From contig JAVBPA010000125.1 in NCBI GenBank assembly GCA_031549925.1, positions 1-26,786 of the forward strand: a DNA stretch of 26,786 nt, given 5' to 3'. How positions within the stretch are numbered: the stretch's first letter is position 1; each line of letters opens with the position of its first letter. The notes under the pieces were generated by a model. The model was not told the origin of the DNA. It saw only the letters and a program-made list of their open reading frames with translations, and did not search any database. Origin of the DNA: JAVBPA01 sp031549925 (lineage in GTDB: Bacteria > Bacillota > Clostridia > Oscillospirales > CAG-272). Positions 9,109-17,111 of the stretch are shown here, one piece after another. The translations under genes and the position numbers were made by a program.

Positions 9109-9708
9109 ATGATAAGATTTGAAACTTTACCGGAAGATAAAAAAATTAACATAATAAACGCCGCTTTTAAATGTTTCGGAAAAAGCGGATATAAAAAGAC
9201 TTCGGTTGCCGATATAGCATTTGAAGCCGGAATATCGAAAGCTTCTGTTTTTCAATATTTTGGATCTAAAGAAAAACTATATATTTATTTATTTGAATAT
9301 TCCTGTGATAAAATTATAAAAGAGACTCCGTTCGGAACTGATGATTTCTTTGAATGTTTACAAATCGGAACAGATGTAAAAATACGTGTAATGGCAATGC
9401 ACCCAGGAATGTATGATTTTTTATCTTCGATTGTCATAGAAAAAGAAAATTCAATTATTTCAGAATTAAAAATTCTTGTAGAAGCTAAAGTTACAAACGC
9501 GCTGACCGGACTTTTGGGAAATGTAAACTGGAACAAACTAAAACCAGGTTTAAACAAAGAAACACTATTCAATGCAGTTCGATGGATAAATGAGGGATAT
9601 TTGCGAAGTTCAATCGGTAAAAAAGATATAGAAACAATACGGCAGGAACTTTTCAATTACTTTGAACCTATAAAAAAAGCATATTATAAGGAGGAATATT
9701 TGGTATGA
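9109..9708 (+). CDS. TetR/AcrR-family transcriptional regulator
   Basis: About 199 residues. The N-terminal helix-turn-helix runs from about residue 10 to 55 and contains the family core (KTSVADIAFEAGISKAS, then VFQYFGSKEKLY). The rest is the helical ligand-binding and dimerisation domain, which is poorly conserved and gives no ligand clue. GTG at 9100 and ATG at 9103 are in frame, but GAGG at 9097-9100 places the best start at 9109, eight bases downstream. The stop codon overlaps the next ABC gene in ATGA, so the two are translationally coupled. It probably represses itself and the ABC-2 exporter behind it through the two operators upstream. Confidence 0.9.
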   Translation: MIRFETLPEDKKINIINAAFKCFGKSGYKKTSVADIAFEAGISKASVFQYFGSKEKLYIYLFEYSCDKIIKETPFGTDDFFECLQIGTDVKIRVMAMHPGMYDFLSSIVIEKENSIISELKILVEAKVTNALTGLLGNVNWNKLKPGLNKETLFNAVRWINEGYLRSSIGKKDIETIRQELFNYFEPIKKAYYKEEYLV

Positions 9709-10595
9709 GCGTAATAGAAATAAATAATCTGACGCGGAACTATGGGAACAACAAAGGTGTTTTTGATTTATCTTTTTTTGTAAAGGAAGGTGAAGTTTTC
9801 GGATTTCTCGGGCCTAACGGAGCCGGAAAAACAACTGCTATACGTCATTTATTGGGATTTTTAAAACCCGAAAAAGGATTTTGCAAGATATCCGGACTTA
9901 ATTGCTGGAAAGACAGCGCGAAAATTCAAAAAAATTTAGGTTATATATCCGGTGAAATTAATTTTTTCGATGATATGACCGGAATAGATTTCTTAAAATT
10001 TATTGAAAAATACAGGGGAATAAAAACAAATGGGCGTGTAAAGGATTTATTAAACCGTTTTGAACTTGATCCCCGCGGGAAACTAAAAAAAATGAGTAAG
10101 GGTATGAAACAAAAAGTAGGTATTGTCGCTGCATTTATGAACGATCCTTCTGTTTTAATCCTTGACGAACCCACCAGCGGGCTTGATCCGCTTATGCAAA
10201 ACCGTTTTATAGAACTTATATTAGAAGAAAAAACAAAAGGTAAAACTATACTCATGTCATCGCATATGTTTGAAGAAGTTGAACGTACATGCCATAATAT
10301 CGGGATTATCAAAGATGGCAGGTTAATTGTTATCGATTCCGTAGATGCGCTTAAAGCGGCTCAAACGAAAAAATACATTGTTACTTTTGAAGATTCTAAA
10401 TCGGCTGAAGCTTTTACAAAAGAAAATTTGAATACTGAAATTCTTACTCACCACCGTGTCGCGGTTATAATACAAAATGATATACGCGAATGGATTGCGG
10501 TAATGAACCGTTTTCCGGTTACAAACATATCCGCACCCTCACAAGGACTCGAAGAAATATTTATGCAGTATTACGGAGGTGAAAAACATGTTTAA
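9705..10595 (+). CDS. ABC-2-type exporter ATP-binding protein
   Basis: 296 residues. Walker A GPNGAGKTT (36-44), a signature variant MSKGMKQK (about 128-135), LILDEPTSGLDP (about 148) and SSHMFEE with the switch His are present. The SKGMKQ form of the signature is common in NatA/CcmA-like ATPases of ABC-2 exporters and is not a defect. The gene overlaps the TetR stop by four bases, and its own end overlaps the permease start by eight, so regulator, ATPase and permease form one tightly coupled operon. Likely role: energising export of a toxic compound or lipid-like substrate sensed by the TetR protein. The substrate is not readable. Confidence 0.9.
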   Translation: MSVIEINNLTRNYGNNKGVFDLSFFVKEGEVFGFLGPNGAGKTTAIRHLLGFLKPEKGFCKISGLNCWKDSAKIQKNLGYISGEINFFDDMTGIDFLKFIEKYRGIKTNGRVKDLLNRFELDPRGKLKKMSKGMKQKVGIVAAFMNDPSVLILDEPTSGLDPLMQNRFIELILEEKTKGKTILMSSHMFEEVERTCHNIGIIKDGRLIVIDSVDALKAAQTKKYIVTFEDSKSAEAFTKENLNTEILTHHRVAVIIQNDIREWIAVMNRFPVTNISAPSQGLEEIFMQYYGGEKHV

Positions 10596-11388
10596 TTTTA
10601 CTTTATACCGCCGCGAAATGAAAAGCTCCTGGAAATTGCTTGTGATTTTCGCGGGTGTTTTAACATTATACGTTGCTATAATTATTTCAATGTTTGATCC
10701 AAAATTACAGGAATCTCTAAATCAAATGGTAGAAATGATGCCGGGTTTAATGGATGCGATGGGTTTTAGTTCCGAAACCTCTGGGCTTATAGGTTATCTT
10801 TCTTCATATTTGTACGGATTTATATTAATTGTTTTTCCTATGGTTTTTTCTATACTTTGCGGAAATAAATTAATTGCTAAATATGTAGACAAGGGATCAA
10901 TGACAAATCTGCTTGCCGCTCCGGTTAAAAGAAGTACAGTTGCTTTTACGCAAATGAAAGTAATTGCCACAGGCATTTTTATTCTTGTATTATATTCAAC
11001 TATACTTGAAATTACTCTTTCTGAAATTAGTTTTCCCGGTGAATTAGATATAAAGTTGTTGCTTTTTATGAATGTCGGGCTTTTGTGTTTACAATTGTTT
11101 ATAGGCGGTATTTGTTTCTTTTGTTCTTGTTTGTTTTCCGACACGAAATACAGCATCGGATTCGGAGCAGGAATACCTGCTTTGATGTTTATACTTCAAA
11201 TGTTAGGAAACACCGGTGAAAACGCTGAAAAGGTGAAATACGCTACGTTTTTTACGCTTTTTAATCCGAATGGAATAATAAACGGTGATACTAGTGCGAT
11301 ATGGGGAATAATAGCACTAGCTTTAGGAGCAATAATTTTGTTTACATCAGCAATTATTGTCTTTGCCAAAAAAGATTTACATATATAA
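10588..11388 (+). CDS. ABC-2-type transporter permease
   Basis: About 266 residues with roughly six membrane segments. The first follows the short cytoplasmic stretch MFNFTLYRREMKSSW. A long extracytoplasmic loop rich in Met (about 36-65) comes next, and the remaining helices follow in three groups up to the C-terminal FAKKDLHI. This is the layout of ABC-2 permeases. GGAGG at 10575-10579 supports ATG 10588; the in-frame GTG at 10579 overlaps that ribosome site and is unlikely to be used. It is the last gene before the terminator at 11497 and partners the ATPase upstream. Confidence 0.85.
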   Translation: MFNFTLYRREMKSSWKLLVIFAGVLTLYVAIIISMFDPKLQESLNQMVEMMPGLMDAMGFSSETSGLIGYLSSYLYGFILIVFPMVFSILCGNKLIAKYVDKGSMTNLLAAPVKRSTVAFTQMKVIATGIFILVLYSTILEITLSEISFPGELDIKLLLFMNVGLLCLQLFIGGICFFCSCLFSDTKYSIGFGAGIPALMFILQMLGNTGENAEKVKYATFFTLFNPNGIINGDTSAIWGIIALALGAIILFTSAIIVFAKKDLHI

Positions 11389-11496
11389 CAAAATATTATT
11401 TTATAACTCATTTTCTAAGCAAACTATTATAATTTTTTTGGATATTATTTATTGTAATTTTAAATTACGATTAATGTATAAAAACAACGAAAATCT

Positions 11497-11525
11497 GCAC
11501 GGTAAATATCCGTGCGGTTTTTTTA
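11497..11525 (+). terminator. Intrinsic terminator of the TetR-ABC operon
   Basis: Stem GCACGG / CCGTGC (11497-11502 with 11510-11515), a seven-base loop, then GG and a run of seven T. It lies about 110 bases after the permease stop on the same strand. It is one of the clearest intrinsic terminators in the window. Confidence 0.85.
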
Positions 11526-11539
11526 TAAATCGTTTTAAA

Positions 11540-11710
11540 AATAAAATATCCTTGCGGTAATTTCTCGGTACATGCTAAAATCTCTGCGGGATGTTTCTAT
11601 GTAAATTCGTTGAAATGTTCTAAAAGGATAATTTTGCAATCATCTGAAAATTCCGGGTGATCACGAAGAGATAATATTCGGATGTTTGACAGTTCAATTG
11701 TAGTATTCAT
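11540..11710 (-). pseudogene. Possible N-terminal remnant of a GNAT-type gene
   Basis: Reading leftward from ATG at 11710, the frame encodes about 37 residues with a protein-like character (including IRILSLRDHPEFSDD). It hits TAG at 11599-11597 and continues as KHPAEILACTEKLPQGYF. A start resembling LRDHPE is common in small GNAT acetyltransferases. There is no ribosome binding site and no full domain, so if this was a gene it is decayed. It lies directly downstream of the GNAT-APH gene on the same strand. Chance cannot be excluded. Confidence 0.3.
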
Positions 11711-11749
11711 TAAACATTTTTTTCTAATTAAAATAAATTATTTCTATTA

Positions 11750-13240
11750 TTAGAAATTTTCCATTTCATAAATTTTTTGTAATTTATTTAAGCAGTTCTT
11801 TTTTTCATCATGTGATTCGGATTCCATAAAAGCTTTTACAAGACAATATCCCGAACATAAAAGGAGCATTTCGCGGATACAATTCATCGAAATATCAGAA
11901 ACATCCGCAAATTCTGAAAAACCTTTGAAATATGCCGGTACACATCTTTTGTAGTATTCAACCATGTATTCAGCTTCAATTTCATCTGATATAAGTTGTT
12001 TTATGTCTTCTCCCATATAACCCCATCCGGCTGTATCCCAATCAATAAGAACAATCTTTCCTTCTCTATAAAAAATATTTGTCACCCAAAAGTCTCTGTG
12101 ACATAAAACGACAGGTAATTTTTCAATACGATTCCATATTTCATAAGAATTATCATCAGCCCAAATGAGCATTTCACGCAAATGAAGCGGAATTTCGCAA
12201 TCTTTAGAATGAATATAATCGGTTACTTTTTTCCAATTATGACAATAAAGATAATATTTTTTTAAATCATCAACTTTGCTAAGATTTTTAAATTTTTGCA
12301 AAAAATCAGTTTGACAGGTGTACAGCTTTCCTTGAAACCGCCCAATTTCATAAGCTGCTTTTTCTATCATTTCAACAGTCATATCATAACCCGATATTCC
12401 TTCGATATATTCCATCCAAAGTTGTGTTTCGTTTTTATCATCATTCATTTCAGCATGGTAACAAAACGGCCATCGCAATGAATCAGAAAAAACAATTCCA
12501 AAATTCGATTTATAGAAATCATATTCCCTTCTCCATGAATCGGGATCATCTTGACGTTCCCATTTTTTTTGAATTTTTAATACTATTTTATATGGCAGTT
12601 TTATATTATCGGCAGATTCGGCAATTCCGGTTATAAGCCTTACATCTCCTACTGTACCGCCTTGTAATTGCTTTGATTGAAAATTGGAGTGTAATATTTT
12701 AGTACCGAATATTTTTTCTATTACTTTATTTAATGATTTTTCTGTCAGCACTTCAGGTAATATATCTTTTTTAAATTCATAACCTTCCCTATCAACATTG
12801 TCTCCAACTTTGTAAATCATTTCACGAACAATTTTATATCCGCATTTTAAATAAAATTCTATTGCAATGATATTATCTTTGGTTGTTTGAATCCGAATAG
12901 CAGATTTTGCCCAATATTTTGCTTGTTTTTCAGCAAATTGTATAGAAAATTTGCCTATTCCTCTATGTTTAAAAGCATCATCTACTACTAACATAGAAAT
13001 ACATATTTCCGGTTTATCCCATCCGTTTATTTTTAACCAAGCCGCCGGAATAGAATCATCCATAATAATATAATGCGATTCATATGGGTCAATAGTTTTT
13101 TCTGTATCTGAATTTGCGAAATATTTCTTCCATTCATCAAATGAAATATAATTTCCATGTAAAATATTCCTGTTTTGTTCATAAACATGGAAAATAAACG
13201 GTATATCCTCATTACACATTTCTTTTACTGATAGGTTCAT
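11750..13240 (-). CDS. GNAT acetyltransferase-APH phosphotransferase fusion
   Basis: 496 residues in two domains. Residues 1-160 form a GNAT acetyltransferase whose acetyl-CoA loop reads HRGIGKF (about 89). Residues 165-496 form an aminoglycoside-phosphotransferase-like kinase: a nucleotide loop around LQGGTVGDV, Lys in KIVLKI, catalytic loop HRDFWVTN (about 381) and metal-binding IDWD (about 398). Both sites look intact. The order GNAT then APH and the length resemble the bifunctional drug-modifying enzyme AAC(6')-APH(2''), but I see no close sequence likeness, and the acceptor is unknown. Other APH-fold enzymes act on choline, homoserine or fructosamine. ATG at 13240 has AAAGGA upstream. 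A consensus promoter, leader ORF and terminator precede it, so attenuation control is likely. Confidence 0.85.
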   Translation of the reverse strand: MNLSVKEMCNEDIPFIFHVYEQNRNILHGNYISFDEWKKYFANSDTEKTIDPYESHYIIMDDSIPAAWLKINGWDKPEICISMLVVDDAFKHRGIGKFSIQFAEKQAKYWAKSAIRIQTTKDNIIAIEFYLKCGYKIVREMIYKVGDNVDREGYEFKKDILPEVLTEKSLNKVIEKIFGTKILHSNFQSKQLQGGTVGDVRLITGIAESADNIKLPYKIVLKIQKKWERQDDPDSWRREYDFYKSNFGIVFSDSLRWPFCYHAEMNDDKNETQLWMEYIEGISGYDMTVEMIEKAAYEIGRFQGKLYTCQTDFLQKFKNLSKVDDLKKYYLYCHNWKKVTDYIHSKDCEIPLHLREMLIWADDNSYEIWNRIEKLPVVLCHRDFWVTNIFYREGKIVLIDWDTAGWGYMGEDIKQLISDEIEAEYMVEYYKRCVPAYFKGFSEFADVSDISMNCIREMLLLCSGYCLVKAFMESESHDEKKNCLNKLQKIYEMENF

Positions 13241-13342
13241 TGTTAATCCTTTAATTTATTATTAAATATAAAACTACAGAACAAAAATACTTGATTTTTT
13301 TGCTGTTGTTTCGCGGTATTTAAAAATGCAGATAAATTAAAC

Positions 13343-13369
13343 AAAAAAAGATACGACCTAAACCGTATC
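13343..13369 (-). terminator. Intrinsic terminator (attenuator) in the leader of the GNAT-APH gene
   Basis: Read leftward, GATACG (13369-13364), an eight-base loop and CGTATC (13355-13350) form the stem, which wobble pairs can extend by two. Seven T follow (13349-13343). It sits about 100 bases before the start codon and 180 bases after the predicted transcription start, so it would stop transcription before the gene. A CCCGCA at 13425-13420, earlier in the leader, can pair with the TGCGGG at 13374-13369 that forms the base of the terminator, giving a candidate antiterminator. Confidence 0.65.
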
Positions 13370-13467
13370 CCGCAAAAAGCAGTAGTAAATAAAGGTTATC
13401 CCAAAAAGCACAACAAAAATGCGGGTTTAAATCTTTCCGTTTTTTGAAGTATGCTTTATATTATGTT

Positions 13468-13506
13468 TTATGTTTTTAAAACCACTAAAAATGTATAAAA
13501 TTTCAT
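13468..13506 (-). CDS. Putative 12-residue leader peptide
   Basis: Reading leftward, ATG at 13506 opens a short frame encoding MKFYTFLVVLKT and ends in TAA. A weak AAAGAG lies eight bases upstream. It begins about 40 bases after the predicted transcription start and precedes the terminator at 13343-13369. Leader peptides of this size, placed between a promoter and an attenuator, control several ribosome-drug resistance genes in Bacillota. A chance ORF remains possible in such AT-rich DNA. Confidence 0.4.
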   Translation of the reverse strand: MKFYTFLVVLKT

Positions 13507-13552
13507 AAACAAAACTCTTTTTAAAAGCCGAATCCCAATGTTTTTCAATGAT

Positions 13553-13581
13553 AGTATAAAATAATATTTTCGAAATGTCAA
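13553..13581 (-). promoter_or_regulatory. Near-consensus sigma-A promoter for the GNAT-APH gene
   Basis: On the minus strand, -35 TTGACA (13581-13576) and -10 TATACT (13558-13553) are separated by exactly 17 bases. The predicted start is near 13546, giving a leader of about 300 nt before the start codon at 13240. The match is strong enough to stand out even in AT-rich DNA. Confidence 0.8.
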
Positions 13582-13694
13582 CGGAGAAAATAATTATAGA
13601 ATATTATTAAAATCTATTTGCAACCAATATTTTACGAATGGTAATTATTATTGAAGTATTTATATTTTTGTGTTATTATAGCAATTATAATAAA

Positions 13695-13723
13695 ATGCTA
13701 TCCTGAAAAAAACAGAATAGCAT
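13695..13723. terminator. Bidirectional terminator-like hairpin
   Basis: ATGCTAT-C-CTG and CAG-A-ATAGCAT form an 11-position stem with one mismatch around a seven-A loop. The plus strand continues with ATTTTTA and the minus strand with TTTTATT, so it could act either way. No gene ends into it from either side. It lies directly after a candidate plus-strand promoter and 265 bases before the APH-Nudix-APH-kinase gene. It may be an attenuator of that gene or a relic of a lost neighbour. Confidence 0.45.
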
Positions 13724-13988
13724 ATTTTTATCGAATTTTATATCATAAAAAAATCAACCATTCCTGCGGAAATAAAACAATTTAGAATCCGGTTTAATTT
13801 CTTTGTTTTTATCAAATGAAAATCGGTAATGGTTAAAATGTTTTAGTTTATTTTATTTTTAATTGGTAAATGATTATTAAAAACAAATAGAGATTAATCT
13901 TTTAGCGATATAGAAAGCTGGTATTTTGATATTCTTACACCATTGACTGTTAAAACTGCTTTTATATAATTACAATAAGGAGCGGAAT

Positions 13989-16900
13989 ATGAAAAAAAAT
14001 AAAATATTTGATTCTATCATAAAAATTGAACTTATAAACAAGGGTTGGTCGGAAGATAAAAAATATTGCGTTACAGTAACGAACGGTACTAAATATTTAT
14101 TACGTATAACACCTATATCACGTTATGAAATACGAAAATCGTTATTTGATATGCTGGAAAAAGCTGACGATTTAAATATACCAATGTGTAAACCTATAGA
14201 ATTTGGCATTTGTGATGAAGGAGTTTATTCAATCCAAAGCTGGATTGACGGCGAAGATTTAGAAACAGTTTTACCCTTATTATCTGAAACCGAACAATAT
14301 TTGTTAGGTTTGAAATCCGGTGAAATTGTACGTAAAATGCACACCCTACCCGCACCGGAAACCCAAGAAGAATGGGAGTCTCGTTTTAACCGTAAAACAG
14401 AAATGAAAATAAAAAAGTATTATGAATGCGGATTGCGTTTCGAGGGAGATGAATATGTTTTAAGTTATATAGAACAGAACCGTCATTTGTTGAAAAATCG
14501 TCCTCAAAGCTTCCAACACGGTGATTTTCATATAGGTAATATGATGCTTGAAAAAGGTGAACTTAAAATCATCGATTTTGATCGATACGATTTCGGTGAT
14601 CCATGGGAAGAATTCAACCGTATTGTATGGAGCGCGGCAGCTAGCCCTCATTTCGCAACAGGACAGTTGCGGGGATATTTCGGAGCTGATCCGCCGATTG
14701 AATTTTTCAAGCTGCTTGCATTTTATATATCCAGCAATACATTATCGTCAATTTATTGGGCTGCTTCTCTCGGTTCTTCTGATCTTAATACCATGATGAA
14801 ACAAGCACATGATGTGTTAAAATGGTTTGATAACATGCAAAATCCTGTTCCGGTTTGGTATCTCAAGGGATACGAATTATGGGATATTTTTGATATTAAC
14901 AGAAATAAAACCGGAAGATTCACGGAACGCGGTAAACCAATGCAAAACGGAGATTGCCATTTAATTGTCCAAGTATGGATAATGAACAGCAAAGGAGAGT
15001 TTTTGATTTCACGGCAGGTAACGGAAACTGGAGATAATAAATGGATGACTACAGGGGGCTGCGTTATTGCCGGTGAAGACGGATTATCTGCCGTATTGCG
15101 TGAAACCAAAGAAGAATTAAGTATAGATTTAAATCCGATAAACGGAAAATTATTCAAACAATACAGCAAACCGCATGTCAATGACGAAGGAACAGCACTT
15201 TTTGATATTTGGGTTTTCTGTCAAAACGTAGAAATAGAAAATATAATTTTTAAATCAGATGAAACATGCGATGCAATGTGGGCCAGCAAGGACAAAATAA
15301 ACCAAATGATAATAGATGGTATTTTCATTTCAGAATGGTATCCGTATCTTGATGAATTGTTTTGTATATGCGACATTCCCGAATTTCGCAACTTTACAAA
15401 AATAAAATTAATCGAAAAAGGTCAATCGGACGATAAAAAATATTACATAGAAACAATTGATAATAAACAACTGTTTTTGCGTTTGGCTGATATTCAAGAA
15501 TATGAACGAAAAAAAGCCGAATACAAAATGATGGAACGGGTATACAATTTCGGTATTCTTACACCTAAACCATATGTTTTTGGATTATGTAACAAAAATA
15601 ATAATTGTTACTCTTTGTCGGACTGGTTAGAAGGTGAAACCATCGAGGAGCTACTTCCTAATTTGAGAGAAGCTGAACAATACAACTTAGGGTTAAAAAC
15701 CGGAGCTGTATTACGGGAAATCCATAATATACCCGCACCGGATAATGTGACATTTTGGGGTTTACGGTTTCGTCAAAAAATTCAAAAAAGGATTGACTTA
15801 TACAATGAGTATAACTTAAAAAACGAAAACGGCGATAAAATAATAAAATATTTGAATGATAAACAAAATTTACTGGACAGCAGACCGCAGACTTTTTGGC
15901 ATGGAGATTTTAATGTGGGAAATCAAATGGTTATGTCAAACGGAGAAATTGCCGTATTTGATTACAATTATTGGAATTTAGATTACGGGGATCCATGGTG
16001 GGAATTTGTCATAATACCTTGGGGAAAAGAACCGCCGGCTCATTATATTACGGGAATGATAAACGGATATTTTAACAATGATCCTCCATATGCGTTTTTC
16101 GAAATGCTTTCGTATTATTATGCTTGTGATGCATTATCAGCATTATGTTACTCGTTTTTAGGAATGGAAAAATGTGTACCGGAAGACGGCAGAAAACATA
16201 TGGAAAATATCCTTCGCTGGTTTGATAATTTGAATAATCCTGTACCGGAATGGTATTTCAAAAATTTTTATATTCAATGGACAAACGGTATACCTTATAA
16301 GCTTGAAGCCCCGTTTGATTTTTCATTTCTCAACAAATACGGTAAAGTATTCAAGGTTTTTGATGAACAGGGTTCCGGTAACATTAGTTTTGGAATAGAA
16401 AACGGAAATAAAAAATATTTTGTTAAATTTGCGGGCGCACCAAAACCAAATTATATATCAAACCGCGAAACTGGAGCTGCCAATCCAGAAAGTGCGATAA
16501 AGTTTTTAAAAGCAGCGGTTAATCTTTATATGGATTTAAAACATCCTAATTTGATAAAGTTAATTTCCGCTGAAGAAATCGGAAATGGGTACGCAATTGT
16601 TTTTGAATGGGAAAATGCAATTGGTATCGAACCGAAAGGTTCACCCGATTACATGAAATTCATGCAGATGCAAACAGAAAAGAAAATGCGTGCGTTTGAG
16701 GATATTATGGAGTTTCACGCCTATGTCGCTGCGAAAGGCTATGTCGCCCTTGATTTTTACGACGGCGGCATTTTATATGATTATGATAAAGACAAAGTCG
16801 TTATATGCGACATAGATTTATATCAAAAGTCGCCCTTTGTCAATGCTGACGGATTGGGGCTCGTTGGTTCGGCGAGGTATGTTTCTCCGGAGGAGTGCGT

Positions 16901-17111
16901 ACATGACGAAATCATTGACGAAATAACCAATGTCTACACAATGGGTGCAACTGCGTTTGCGTTGTTCGCATACGGAGAACGTTCGTTTAAAGCATGGACT
17001 TTGAGTGAAAAATTATACAATGTTGCAAAAAAAGCAGTTTCTGATGAAAGAAATAAACGCCAGCAATCTATACAACAATTTATACAGGAATGGAGAACTG
17101 CGGAATGTTAA
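13989..17111 (+). CDS. APH-Nudix-APH-protein kinase four-domain fusion
   Basis: 1040 residues. Domain 1 (about 5-305) is an APH-like kinase with HGDFHIGN (177) and IIDFD (195). Domain 2 (about 315-455) is a Nudix hydrolase whose box GCVIAGE...RETKEELSI (357-379) fits GX5EX7REUXEEXGU except for Ser in place of the last Gly. Domain 3 (about 463-775) is a second APH-like kinase, clearly a duplicate of the first, with HGDFNVGN (638) and VFDYN (656, where domain 1 has DFD). Domain 4 (about 785-1040) is a protein-kinase-like domain with Lys in YFVKF (about 811), VALDFYDGGILYD as catalytic loop (about 920) and CDIDLY in place of DFG (about 940). These variants are normal for a Bacillota kinase family known to me as stand-alone proteins. 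AAGGAG precedes the ATG. Function unknown; a multi-step phosphorylation and diphosphate-cleaving role is inferred. Confidence 0.85.
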   Translation: MKKNKIFDSIIKIELINKGWSEDKKYCVTVTNGTKYLLRITPISRYEIRKSLFDMLEKADDLNIPMCKPIEFGICDEGVYSIQSWIDGEDLETVLPLLSETEQYLLGLKSGEIVRKMHTLPAPETQEEWESRFNRKTEMKIKKYYECGLRFEGDEYVLSYIEQNRHLLKNRPQSFQHGDFHIGNMMLEKGELKIIDFDRYDFGDPWEEFNRIVWSAAASPHFATGQLRGYFGADPPIEFFKLLAFYISSNTLSSIYWAASLGSSDLNTMMKQAHDVLKWFDNMQNPVPVWYLKGYELWDIFDINRNKTGRFTERGKPMQNGDCHLIVQVWIMNSKGEFLISRQVTETGDNKWMTTGGCVIAGEDGLSAVLRETKEELSIDLNPINGKLFKQYSKPHVNDEGTALFDIWVFCQNVEIENIIFKSDETCDAMWASKDKINQMIIDGIFISEWYPYLDELFCICDIPEFRNFTKIKLIEKGQSDDKKYYIETIDNKQLFLRLADIQEYERKKAEYKMMERVYNFGILTPKPYVFGLCNKNNNCYSLSDWLEGETIEELLPNLREAEQYNLGLKTGAVLREIHNIPAPDNVTFWGLRFRQKIQKRIDLYNEYNLKNENGDKIIKYLNDKQNLLDSRPQTFWHGDFNVGNQMVMSNGEIAVFDYNYWNLDYGDPWWEFVIIPWGKEPPAHYITGMINGYFNNDPPYAFFEMLSYYYACDALSALCYSFLGMEKCVPEDGRKHMENILRWFDNLNNPVPEWYFKNFYIQWTNGIPYKLEAPFDFSFLNKYGKVFKVFDEQGSGNISFGIENGNKKYFVKFAGAPKPNYISNRETGAANPESAIKFLKAAVNLYMDLKHPNLIKLISAEEIGNGYAIVFEWENAIGIEPKGSPDYMKFMQMQTEKKMRAFEDIMEFHAYVAAKGYVALDFYDGGILYDYDKDKVVICDIDLYQKSPFVNADGLGLVGSARYVSPEECVHDEIIDEITNVYTMGATAFALFAYGERSFKAWTLSEKLYNVAKKAVSDERNKRQQSIQQFIQEWRTAEC

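Larger units (their letters stand above)
13241..13988. other. Divergent regulatory region between two APH-containing genes
   Basis: About 750 bases with no full gene. The left half is the leader of the leftward GNAT-APH gene, with a promoter, a 12-codon ORF and a terminator. The right half precedes the rightward APH-Nudix-APH-kinase gene. It holds a terminator-like hairpin (13695-13723) just after a possible promoter (TTGAAG 13651-13656, TATTAT 13674-13679, spacing 17). No tRNA, repeat or mobile-element end was seen. Confidence 0.7.

Noticed and set aside
13943..13970. TTGACT-16-TATAAT just before the 1040-residue protein gene
   Set aside because: The boxes are good, but transcription would start about at the AAGGAG ribosome site and damage it, so I did not list it as the promoter.
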